Positions 35,974 to 41,762 of a stretch of 41,762 bases of DNA are shown piece by piece (the first letter of the stretch is position 1; every line of letters starts with the position of its first letter). A program made the position numbers and the translations under genes. The stretch comes from Verrucomicrobiota bacterium. Lineage in GTDB: Bacteria; Verrucomicrobiota; Kiritimatiellia; CAJWTS01. The notes under the pieces are model-generated. The model was not told where the DNA came from. It ran no database searches and saw only the letters and a program-made list of their open reading frames with translations. Location: NCBI GenBank assembly GCA_027623315.1, contig JAQBYD010000035.1, positions 1 through 41,762 on the forward strand, read 5' to 3'.

Positions 35974-36480
35974 GTGGTCTGGGCGTTGCTACTAATCATA
36001 CCCGGGTTCATCATGGCCATGATCGGGGCGGTGATGTTTATTGTGGCTGCCTTTCGGGTAAGCGTGGGTTGGGGAATTGCCTGCCTGGTGCTTCAACCTG
36101 CCCAGTACATATTCATGTTCAGCCACTGGGAGGACGTCTCCAAGGCGTTCTGGATCCAACTCTCCGGCGTTGGCCTGGTCGTCCTCGGTTTTTTCGTTGG
36201 GTTTCCGATACCCGCGAACGGGAAATTCGGTAGCGATGCCGAAGCCGTGCAGGGGACGTTTGAAGATGCCACCGAAACAGCCGCCGAAACGGTCGCAGGC
36301 GGGGATGAATCGGACGCATACGTTGAGACTTTCCTGGGGAAGACCGAGATCGACGTTCGCAAGGAACTGGGGAACCCGCCACGTGTTCTCAAGAACGGTG
36401 ACGAAGTCTACTGGTGGTACGAGTCCCGCCAAATCACGTTCAAGGACGGCGTGGTGACCGAAGATGGTGCGGAGGAGTAA
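35974..36480 (+). CDS. Membrane protein with C-terminal SmpA/BamE-like segment
   Basis: A 168-residue protein with three hydrophobic spans (about 2-26, 30-48 and 60-76). An acidic linker rich in T, E and A (88-112) is followed by FLGKTEIDVRKELGNPPRV...GDEVYWWYESRQITFKDGVV. That last part resembles the SmpA/OmlA (BamE-type) module, in which G.t...V...lG.P is followed by W.Y....i.F..g.v. A GTG start lies 3 bases after the preceding stop; the end overlaps the M20 ATG by one base (TAATG). Function unknown. Confidence 0.65.
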   Translation: MVWALLLIIPGFIMAMIGAVMFIVAAFRVSVGWGIACLVLQPAQYIFMFSHWEDVSKAFWIQLSGVGLVVLGFFVGFPIPANGKFGSDAEAVQGTFEDATETAAETVAGGDESDAYVETFLGKTEIDVRKELGNPPRVLKNGDEVYWWYESRQITFKDGVVTEDGAEE

Positions 36481-37853
36481 TGACCCGGGATGATCTCGAA
36501 GTTGTATTCGAGGCGCAACGTGGTCGATTTCTGGATGAGTGGCAGACGTTTCTTCGATTCTCCAGCATCAGTGCGGATCCCGCGCATCATGACGAATGCC
36601 TCGCCTGTGCGCACTGGCTGAAGACACATGTTGAATCGATCGGGTTCAACGCTCAACTGCTCGAGACGGAGAGCAAACCCGTGGTCTACGGCGAGAGGCG
36701 CGCCGCGCCTGGTGCGCCCACGATTCTCTTCTACGGGCACTACGATGTGCAACCCCCGGATCCCGTGGAGGCATGGGATAGCCCGCCGTTCGAACCCGCG
36801 ATTCGAGATCAGCGCGTGTACGCCCGCGGCGCAGAGGACAACAAGGGTCAGCTTTTCTATGTGCTCAAGGCGCTCGAGACCCTGATCTCTCGCGAGGCCT
36901 TGCATGTCACGGTCAAGGTCTTCATCGAAGGGGAGGAGGAGTGCGGGAGCAGTGGCCTTTCGAGAAAACTCGAGACATGGCGGGACCAACTGGCGGCGGA
37001 CGTGCTGCTGGTGTGCGACACGGGTTGCATCGATAAGGACACGCCTACGATCATCATGGGGCTGCGCGGTCTCGTACATGCCAACGTACGACTCAGTGGG
37101 CCCACGCGGGATCTGCACTCCGGCGTGCATGGCGGCAAGGCACCGAACCCGGCCGTCGCGCTTGCGCGGCTGATCGCGACACTGCACAACGATGACGGGA
37201 GTATTGCTGTCGATGGATTCTACGATGGCGTCGTCGAGCCCTCTGAACGCGAGCGAGCCCTGGCCAATGTGATTCCGCATGACGACGCACGATACAGGGC
37301 AGAGACGGGGGTGCCGGCCGTCGGCGGTGAGGCCCGCTTTACACCGTTGGAGCGTGCCGGCTTTCGGCCGAGCCTTGACGTCAATGGAATGTGCGCGGGG
37401 TACACCGGCGCGGGCGTAAAGACCATTATACCGGCCACGGCGGAGGTGAAGCTGACGGCGCGCATTGTAGCCGGTCAGGATCCGATGGTTTGCCTGGCCG
37501 CGCTGGAAGCCCACCTCAGGGGCTACGCCCCGCATGGGCTTCAGCTTGAGATCCTGGACAGCGGTGCCGGGGGACCGGGGTTCAGGCTCGATCTGGATTC
37601 GCCGGCGATTGCCCGCGCGCAGCGGGTGTTGGAATCCCAGTCGGGCAGACCGCCGGCATTTCTCTGGGAAGGCGCCTCGATCCCCGCCGTGGCCAGCCTC
37701 GCTGCAACGGCCGGCGCGGATCCTTTGCTCGTCGGATTTGGCCTGGAGATGGACCGAATTCACGCACCGAACGAGTCGTTCGGAATCGAGCAATTTCGAC
37801 GTGGATTCCTTTTTGCGGGCGCTTTTCTCGGTCAGTACGCTGACGCGCCCTAG
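36480..37853 (+). CDS. M20 family metallopeptidase (dipeptidase / DapE-ArgE-like)
   Basis: A 457-residue di-zinc hydrolase. Conserved sites: GHYDVQPPD, GAEDNKGQ (bridging Asp), EGEEECGSSGL (catalytic and metal Glu), CDTG, the dimerisation-domain segment SGPTRDLHSGVHGG, and a late His in DRIHAPNE. The closest known group is the carnosinase-like dipeptidases rather than true DapE. The ATG at 36480 has GGAGGAG just upstream and overlaps the preceding stop. The TAG stop at 37851-37853 belongs to the left CTAG flank of a palindromic element, so the original C-terminus may have been different, although the peptidase fold looks complete. Confidence 0.92.
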   Translation: MTRDDLEVVFEAQRGRFLDEWQTFLRFSSISADPAHHDECLACAHWLKTHVESIGFNAQLLETESKPVVYGERRAAPGAPTILFYGHYDVQPPDPVEAWDSPPFEPAIRDQRVYARGAEDNKGQLFYVLKALETLISREALHVTVKVFIEGEEECGSSGLSRKLETWRDQLAADVLLVCDTGCIDKDTPTIIMGLRGLVHANVRLSGPTRDLHSGVHGGKAPNPAVALARLIATLHNDDGSIAVDGFYDGVVEPSERERALANVIPHDDARYRAETGVPAVGGEARFTPLERAGFRPSLDVNGMCAGYTGAGVKTIIPATAEVKLTARIVAGQDPMVCLAALEAHLRGYAPHGLQLEILDSGAGGPGFRLDLDSPAIARAQRVLESQSGRPPAFLWEGASIPAVASLAATAGADPLLVGFGLEMDRIHAPNESFGIEQFRRGFLFAGAFLGQYADAP

Positions 37854-38032
37854 CCCGGATATCTCACACTTTTCCTACTGCGAACACGGATAGCTCCGTC
37901 AGGCTTGATCGAAACAGGGCTTCGCCACTTCACCGTATGTCCATACAGTTTCATCGGCAAAGCCCTGTTTCGATCAAGCCTGACGGGCTCTTCGCGCTCT
38001 CGCTACGAAAAAGTGTGATATCTCCGGGCTAG
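37850..38032. repeat. 183-base palindromic, MITE-like element flanked by CTAG
   Basis: CTAG (37850-37853) plus CCCGG opens and CCGGG plus CTAG (38029-38032) closes the element. The termini are imperfect inverted repeats (CCCGGATATCTCACAC against CCCGGAGATATCACAC). A perfect 27-bp inverted repeat forms the core (37896-37922 with 37960-37986), and a small hairpin, GTATG-TC-CATAC (37935-37946), sits at the centre. It has no open frame of its own. CTAG could be a 4-base target duplication or part of the repeat. It forms most of the 306-base gap between the M20 and receiver genes. Confidence 0.8.
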
Positions 38033-38035
38033 AAC

Positions 38036-38071
38036 AGGCGGATTTCCGCCTTTGTAGTGTTCTTTACTACA
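38036..38071 (+). other. Tandem hairpins, weak terminator candidate
   Basis: AGGCGGA (38036-38042) pairs with TCCGCCT (38045-38051) and is followed by TTTGTAG. A second stem, TGTAGT (38053-38058) with ACTACA (38066-38071), follows at once. The T run is short, so termination would be weak. The remaining bases up to 38159 (including CTTTTTTATG near 38110-38120) show nothing further I can support. Confidence 0.35.
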
Positions 38072-38159
38072 GGCTCGGCGTGGGCTGAAACTGCTTGATC
38101 CCGGCCGCACGCTTTTTTATGCTTACCCCGACGTCAATCGAGACCTCTACTGGGACCAT

Positions 38160-38522
38160 ATGAAGATTTTGGCTATAGACGACGATCTCAGCGTTCTGGA
38201 TACCATCGAGCGTATGCTCGCTGATACCGACCACGTGGTGGATTGCTTTCAAAGCGCATGCGCCGCTGTGGATGCAGCCAAGGCCGGCGACTATGACTTC
38301 ATGCTCGTTGACTATAAGATGCCGGAAAGGGATGGAATCTGGTTCATGAAGAACGCATCCGTTCCGCCGAAGACCAAGTCACTACTGGTGACGGCATACG
38401 CCAACCAGGACATCATCCAGGAGATGTTTAGGCTCGGAATATCGGGTTACATCATCAAGCCCTTTGATCGGGATGAGTTGCTACGCCATCTCGACTATCA
38501 TTCCAGCAGCGACGATCAATAG
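38160..38522 (+). CDS. Stand-alone response regulator receiver protein
   Basis: A 120-residue CheY-like receiver with no output domain. Acidic cluster D7-D8-D9, phosphorylation site D51 in LVDYKMPERDG, switch residue T78 (LLVTAYA) and K100 (YIIKPF) are all present, so it should be phosphorylatable. No histidine kinase is nearby, so the partner is unknown; it may work by protein contact, as in chemotaxis or relay systems. TGGGA lies about 7 bases before the ATG. Confidence 0.9.
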   Translation: MKILAIDDDLSVLDTIERMLADTDHVVDCFQSACAAVDAAKAGDYDFMLVDYKMPERDGIWFMKNASVPPKTKSLLVTAYANQDIIQEMFRLGISGYIIKPFDRDELLRHLDYHSSSDDQ

Positions 38523-38571
38523 CACTGGGCCGGCCCGATCCGTTTCGTGTTTTCCACCCCAGGTTCTACCC

Positions 38572-39456
38572 ATGGCTATTACCGTAAACGGTTTTCCTAT
38601 CACCGAGCAGTCCATTGACTTCGAGCTGCGGCGTTTGGTTGATTTCTACACGCAGCATATGCCTCCGGAGCGTCTTCAGAAACAGCTCCCCCAGTTACGT
38701 GAGAAAGCCAGGCAGCAGGCCATCGGGGCGCTTCTTCTGCGATGGGATGCGGAACGCCTGCATATTCACGTGCCTGACGAAGAAGTTGAAGAGACGATTC
38801 AAGCCATGATGACCAACGCGGGTAGCGAAAGTCGATTTAAACAGATCTTGCAGGGCCAGGGCCTGACCTTGCAGGAGTTGCGGCACAGCATTCAGAGCGG
38901 CAAGCGTATCGACCGGCTCGTAGCCAAGATCACCTCCGCGTGCGACGATCCGCGCGAAGAGGAATTGCGGCTCTACTTCGAGGCACACCGCAGCGAGTAC
39001 ATGAACCCGGACTCCGCGTGTGTGCGTCACGTGCTCGTCCGTCCCGCTTCCGAGACCGATGAAGATCGTGCCGTGGCCCAGTCCAGGATGCGCGAAATTC
39101 GTGCCAAAATTGAAGACGGTGCGGATTTCGGTGACATGGCCGCGACCTACTCGGAGTGCCCGAGTGGGAGGAAATCAGGGGGTAGCCTCGGTTGGATCGG
39201 CCGGGGGAGCATGGTGCCCGAGTTCGATTCGGTTATCTTTAGTCTTCCGGATGGAGCGCTCAGCGACGTCGTCGAGACGCCGCTTGGATATCACGTTATC
39301 CAGAGAACAGAATCGAAGGGGCCACTCCCATCGGAATTTCACGAGTGCGTGGACAAGATTCGCGAGCTCTTACGGCACGATGCGCGCGGGCAACTAATCA
39401 CCGCTTACGTCGAAGAACTCCACGAGAAGGTCGAAATCGTCGACGACGGCAAATAG
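38572..39456 (+). CDS. PpiC-type peptidyl-prolyl isomerase without export signal
   Basis: A 294-residue protein. The N-terminal part (1-140) is a SurA/PrsA-like helical chaperone region (INGKPI-type start VNGFPITEQSIDFELRRL). The parvulin domain (about 165-260) has VRHVLVRPAS, ADFGDMAATYSECPSG, GGSLGWIGRGSMVPEFD and TPLGYHVIQ. Unlike SurA or PrsA there is no signal peptide or lipobox from the ATG at 38572, so it should be cytoplasmic, like NifM-type proteins or a folding factor. The open frame upstream of 38572 does not add a signal. AGG stands 9 bases before the ATG. Confidence 0.88.
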   Translation: MAITVNGFPITEQSIDFELRRLVDFYTQHMPPERLQKQLPQLREKARQQAIGALLLRWDAERLHIHVPDEEVEETIQAMMTNAGSESRFKQILQGQGLTLQELRHSIQSGKRIDRLVAKITSACDDPREEELRLYFEAHRSEYMNPDSACVRHVLVRPASETDEDRAVAQSRMREIRAKIEDGADFGDMAATYSECPSGRKSGGSLGWIGRGSMVPEFDSVIFSLPDGALSDVVETPLGYHVIQRTESKGPLPSEFHECVDKIRELLRHDARGQLITAYVEELHEKVEIVDDGK

Positions 39457-39484
39457 GCCACCGGCCCACTTTCCACCTCCATTC

Positions 39485-39513
39485 TTGACAGTCGCCCCGT
39501 GGCACGGAAGAAT
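39485..39513 (+). promoter_or_regulatory. Promoter of tRNA-Pro
   Basis: TTGACA (39485-39490), 17-base spacer, AAGAAT (39508-39513). It lies 77 bases before the tRNA and just after the isomerase gene, so the tRNA probably has its own transcript with a leader of about 70 bases. Confidence 0.5.
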
Positions 39514-39580
39514 CACCCCACACGACTGAAGAGGAGCGGGAGGTAGCGTCCCGACCGCAGTCGAATTTGCAGTAGTAGCC

Positions 39581-39671
39581 CGACACACTCGGGGCGTAGC
39601 GCAGTCTGGCAGCGCGTCTGGATGGGGTCCAGAAGGTCGGGAGTTCGAATCTCTCCGCCCCGAGTGTGTCG
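39581..39671 (+). repeat. Perfect 16-bp inverted repeat enclosing tRNA-Pro
   Basis: Bases 39581-39596 (CGACACACTCGGGGCG) are the exact reverse complement of 39656-39671. The inner 7 pairs are the tRNA acceptor stem; the outer 9 extend it through the discriminator base and both flanks. The precursor would therefore carry a 16-bp acceptor stem instead of 7. Confidence 0.9.
39590..39663 (+). tRNA. tRNA-Pro (anticodon GGG)
   Basis: A complete cloverleaf: acceptor CGGGGCG/CGCCCCG with discriminator A (39663), D arm GCGC...GCGC, anticodon stem TCTGG/CCAGA with loop ATGGGGT (anticodon GGG, decoding CCC and CCU), variable loop AGGTC, and T arm GGGAG-TTCGAAT-CTCTC. CCA is not encoded. The acceptor stem begins with C1-G72, normal for bacterial tRNA-Pro. 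Confidence 0.96.
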
Positions 39672-39719
39672 AGCGAAGTCTCTATCGCCGAGAGCCGGGC
39701 TAGCCGCAGCGATTGCACT

Positions 39720-40328
39720 CTACTGGGCGACGAACGGGGGAAGGAGTTCGGGGCCGCGAAATTCCACCGGCAGATCGGCGCGAGGCAACCGGATCAGGTG
39801 ATGGGGATGCGTCCGTGCCTGCTTCGGATTGTCCGCCAGGTTCGTGGCGTAGATCACCTGGACGCGATTCTCGTCAATCTTGACATCGACGATCTCGATC
39901 GTTCCCGCCAGTTGGTCTTGCGACCCCATGGAAACAGCAATCAGCATTTCGTGGTCATAATCTACGTAACCGGGGGCGGTCCAATCTTTCTCGCTGCGCA
40001 TCACGTGGCAACCCGGACGGGCCCACGGAGCGCGCTGGTACGCGGTATGGGCGCTTCGTGAGATCGTGTGAAACAATATTTGTGCTTTATCCGTTACCGT
40101 GTAGCGGTGGGTTCCCGCCAGGACGACCGCCAGGATCGCCGGGTCAGCCTCGGCACTGCCCGCACGTTGCTCCTTGCTCGCCTCGCTCGTCTCGGGAACT
40201 CCCGCGGAAGTGCGGAGCTTGGTCTCAGCAGCAGGCTCTCCTTCGATGGAGGCCGTTTTCTCCATGGCTGCGAACGTGAGCGAAACCGTGGTGAGAACGA
40301 TCAGGACGATATGCCGTAGTGGATTCAT
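39720..40328 (-). CDS. Secreted PrcB_C-domain protein
   Basis: A 202-residue exported protein. Signal peptide MNPLRHIVLIVLTTVSLTFA with likely cleavage before AMEK, a low-complexity stretch (25-65), then a domain with DYDHEMLIAVSMG, GTIEIVDVKIDENRVQVIYAT, and HPHHLIRLPRADLPVEF at the end. The last parts match the PrcB C-terminal domain (D...e.vlav..G, then YP.hivk.p....pv.F), found in a spirochaete dentilisin complex subunit and many other secreted proteins. Role unknown here. Confidence 0.7.
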   Translation of the reverse strand: MNPLRHIVLIVLTTVSLTFAAMEKTASIEGEPAAETKLRTSAGVPETSEASKEQRAGSAEADPAILAVVLAGTHRYTVTDKAQILFHTISRSAHTAYQRAPWARPGCHVMRSEKDWTAPGYVDYDHEMLIAVSMGSQDQLAGTIEIVDVKIDENRVQVIYATNLADNPKQARTHPHHLIRLPRADLPVEFRGPELLPPFVAQ

Positions 40329-40338
40329 TTCGCCGGCT

Positions 40339-40344
40339 ATTATA
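40339..40344 (-). promoter_or_regulatory. -10 box of the PrcB_C-domain gene, near-leaderless
   Basis: On the - strand a perfect TATAAT (40344-40339) lies 10 bases before the ATG at 40328. Transcription would begin within about 5 bases of the start codon, and no Shine-Dalgarno sequence is present. No good -35 hexamer was found at 16-18 bases. Confidence 0.38.
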
Positions 40345-40454
40345 TCCGAGAGCGTATGACGAGGTGTTGTCGTGCTGTGGAAAGGATGTTAAAGAAATGT
40401 TGGATTCGAGGCGCCCGGAAGAGGACGAAATCTCGCGATCGATAGCACGGAACT

Positions 40455-40910
40455 ATGGAAATGATCAAAAAGAAGGCCGTTTTATTCCTCTGTACCGGCA
40501 ATTCCTGTCGCAGCCAGATGGCAGAAGGCTGGGCCAGGTCCCTGAAAAGCGACGTTATGGACGCCTATTCGGCCGGAGTACAACCACAGGATCTGAATTC
40601 GAACGCCGTACGGGTTATGGCGGAGGCCGGCGTCGATATGACGAATCATCGATCCAAGCATCTCGATGAGCTTTCCGATATCGACTTTGCCTACGTGGTG
40701 ACGGTCTGCAGTAATGCACAGGAGCGCTGTCCAGTCTTCCCGGGAACGGTTCGCGTCGTTCACAGGGGATTTGACGACCCGCCGCGTTTGGCCGAGAATG
40801 CCTCCAGCAAAGAGGAAGCGCTGCAGCACTATCGCCGTGTTCGCGACGAGATTCGTGACTACGTGAAAACGCTTCCGGAGAGCTTGGACGAGCATACACG
40901 ACCGCTGTGA
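40455..40910 (+). CDS. arsC: Arsenate reductase, thioredoxin-coupled (low-MW phosphatase fold)
   Basis: A 151-residue member of the LMW-phosphatase superfamily. P-loop CTGNSCR (C13-R19) with SQMAEGW, Asp107 in FDDPP, and the cysteine pair C85 / C92 (TVCSNAQERCP). That pair is the relay of the thioredoxin-dependent ArsC of the Bacillus type and is missing from tyrosine phosphatases. It should reduce arsenate to arsenite. No arsR, arsB or acr3 gene is adjacent, so it is an orphan. Start at 40455 or at the second ATG, 40461; neither has a clear ribosome binding site. Confidence 0.9.
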   Translation: MEMIKKKAVLFLCTGNSCRSQMAEGWARSLKSDVMDAYSAGVQPQDLNSNAVRVMAEAGVDMTNHRSKHLDELSDIDFAYVVTVCSNAQERCPVFPGTVRVVHRGFDDPPRLAENASSKEEALQHYRRVRDEIRDYVKTLPESLDEHTRPL

Positions 40911-40941
40911 CCTGAGTTCAGGGCGAAAGGAGAAGTTTAAA

Positions 40942-41556
40942 TTGAGTTCTAATACAGTACCCGGTGAGAGGGTGGAGGCGTTTTGGTCGTGGTTTTCCGC
41001 TAGTGAAGACCGGCTTTACGATTTCGAGAATGACCAGGAGCGTGTCTTCAACGAACTGATCGAGAAGCTCAAGGGCGTCGAGCAGAATCTGACGTTTGAG
41101 TTCGGCCCGGATATCGACGGCGTGCGGGAGTACGTGATCAGCGCCGGAGGCATACGCGACTCCTTTCACGCTGTCGAAGCGCTGGCGGATGGGGCGCCCA
41201 GTCTCCCGCGATGGAAGATTACCAAGTACAGGCCTCGTCGGCCCGAGCTCGGGCAGCTGCAAATTGGGGATCAAATGATTGATCCGAACGATATCGACTT
41301 CGCGCTCGAAAAGGATGGCAAGCGCGTAGGGATATCGCTCTTTATCGACGGATACAGTGAAGCCAACTCTCAGCTCTGGGGGCAGGTTGGGTTTCTGTTC
41401 CTGGACGTCGCCCTCGGCGAGTACGATGTCGAAACGAAGGTAGGGCACATCGAATTCAAGCCCTATGCCTTCAAGACGCGACTGGATCGACGACCGCTTC
41501 CGGAGCTTCCGGGGCGCTTCGATATGTTCGTTGCCGACATGAATGACGGATCCTAG
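40942..41556 (+). CDS. Hypothetical soluble protein
   Basis: A 204-residue protein with no signal peptide or membrane span. It is acidic in the N-terminal helix (ERVEAFWSWFSASEDRLYDF) and beta-rich after, with LTFEFGPDIDGVREYVISAGG and WGQVGFLFLDVALGEYDVETKV. It has no catalytic motif I recognise and no family I can name with confidence. The start is a TTG with AAGGAGA 9 bases upstream; this site is strong and decides the start. It lies 31 bases after arsC, with a small CCTGA-GT-TCAGG hairpin in between. Its stop falls in the left arm of an inverted repeat. Confidence 0.68.
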   Translation: MSSNTVPGERVEAFWSWFSASEDRLYDFENDQERVFNELIEKLKGVEQNLTFEFGPDIDGVREYVISAGGIRDSFHAVEALADGAPSLPRWKITKYRPRRPELGQLQIGDQMIDPNDIDFALEKDGKRVGISLFIDGYSEANSQLWGQVGFLFLDVALGEYDVETKVGHIEFKPYAFKTRLDRRPLPELPGRFDMFVADMNDGS

Positions 41557-41615
41557 GAGACCGTCGGACTTAGCTCCATCAGTTTAAGTCGTCTGAGAAA
41601 CCGCCGGTCTCCTAA
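41553..41615. repeat. Imperfect 15-bp inverted repeat after the last gene
   Basis: CTAGGAGACCGTCGG (41553-41567) faces CCGCCGGTCTCCTAA (41601-41615), 13 of 15 pairs matching, with an inner pair GACTTA (41567-41572) and TAAGTC (41585-41590). The TAG stop of the last gene lies in the left arm. It resembles the larger palindrome at 37850 in layout but not in sequence. Confidence 0.6.
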
Positions 41616-41617
41616 TA

Positions 41618-41634
41618 GTTTTGCTGCGCAAAAC
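41618..41634 (+). other. GTTTTGC hairpin near the window end
   Basis: GTTTTGC (41618-41624) pairs perfectly with GCAAAAC (41628-41634) around TGC. It is AT-rich and has no T run after it. From 41635 to the window end no gene could be supported in either strand. Confidence 0.45.
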
Positions 41635-41762
41635 CAGTGGGGGTCAATTCGGGCGTGTGAGGAGCCGAGCAGGTCGAGGGCAATGGATCGTCACAATCGA
41701 ACGCGGGCATAGGACTCCCTCTGGGATCAACCGGCCGCCAACTTCAGGTTCCACAACCGTTT

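Noticed and set aside
36408..37793. Long - strand open frame (461 codons) opposite the M20 peptidase gene
   Set aside because: It mirrors the M20 gene in the antisense frame, has an Arg/His-rich composition with no domain, and the + strand gene has clear catalytic motifs.

Overview
The window looks like a chromosomal segment of a Gram-negative-type bacterium from the PVC group, most likely Kiritimatiellota, Lentisphaerota or a related Verrucomicrobia-like lineage. This rests on several features together: moderately high GC (estimated by eye, not counted), lipoprotein and signal-peptide genes, a type II secretion pseudopilus operon, a LOS/LPS-type heptosyltransferase, an extracellular protein ending in a DxDxDG calcium-type motif, and a 29-residue COX24/bS22-like ribosomal mini-protein. 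The assignment is an inference from gene content; no marker-gene phylogeny was possible. Nearly every base is coding, genes overlap by a few bases in translationally coupled runs, and I see no complete insertion sequence, prophage or CRISPR array.

Bases 1-12018 read as one long + strand unit. It begins with divergent F1 ATPase gamma and beta subunits (no epsilon gene follows beta) and continues into a type II secretion / type IV pilus-like assembly: GspE ATPase, GspF platform protein, a secreted gluzincin peptidase, GspG major pseudopilin, two minor pseudopilins (I/H-like and J-like), GspK, a PilM-PilN (GspL-like) fusion, a PilO/GspM-like protein, and a membrane-anchored MORN-repeat protein. 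No secretin (GspD), GspC or prepilin peptidase lies in the window. A separate promoter then drives a secreted calcium-motif protein, followed by a possible 34-residue peptide gene and a strong terminator that sits only 9 bases before a YchF-like protein with a decayed GTPase domain.

Bases 14633-24366 are mostly on the - strand: pgpH-like HD phosphodiesterase, ybeY and recO as an overlapping set; divergent holA (+); tRNA-Thr(CGT); and hisG, the bS22-like gene, a TPR lipoprotein, a glycosyltransferase, thiL and tsaE as a second run. A + strand pair follows (MORN-2-like lipoprotein and pgi). Then come a - strand set (site-2 protease, speA, speB, SprT-like metalloprotease), in which SpeA and SpeB form the arginine-agmatine-putrescine route, and a DUF2061 membrane protein whose end overlaps an M42 aminopeptidase. 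The M42 gene belongs to a third - strand unit with uvrC and a family 9 glycosyltransferase.

The last part (35.4-41.8 kb) is a mixed region: two coupled genes of unknown function and an M20 peptidase, a 183-base palindromic MITE-like element whose flanking CTAG supplies the M20 stop codon, a stand-alone receiver protein, a cytoplasmic PpiC-type isomerase, tRNA-Pro(GGG) inside an extended 16-bp stem, a secreted PrcB_C-domain protein, a thioredoxin-type arsenate reductase and one unknown protein. No single spectacular new system is evident. The most unusual items are the secretion operon with embedded peptidase and MORN genes, the degenerate YchF behind a terminator, the shortened UvrC, the palindromic element and the extended tRNA-Pro stem.
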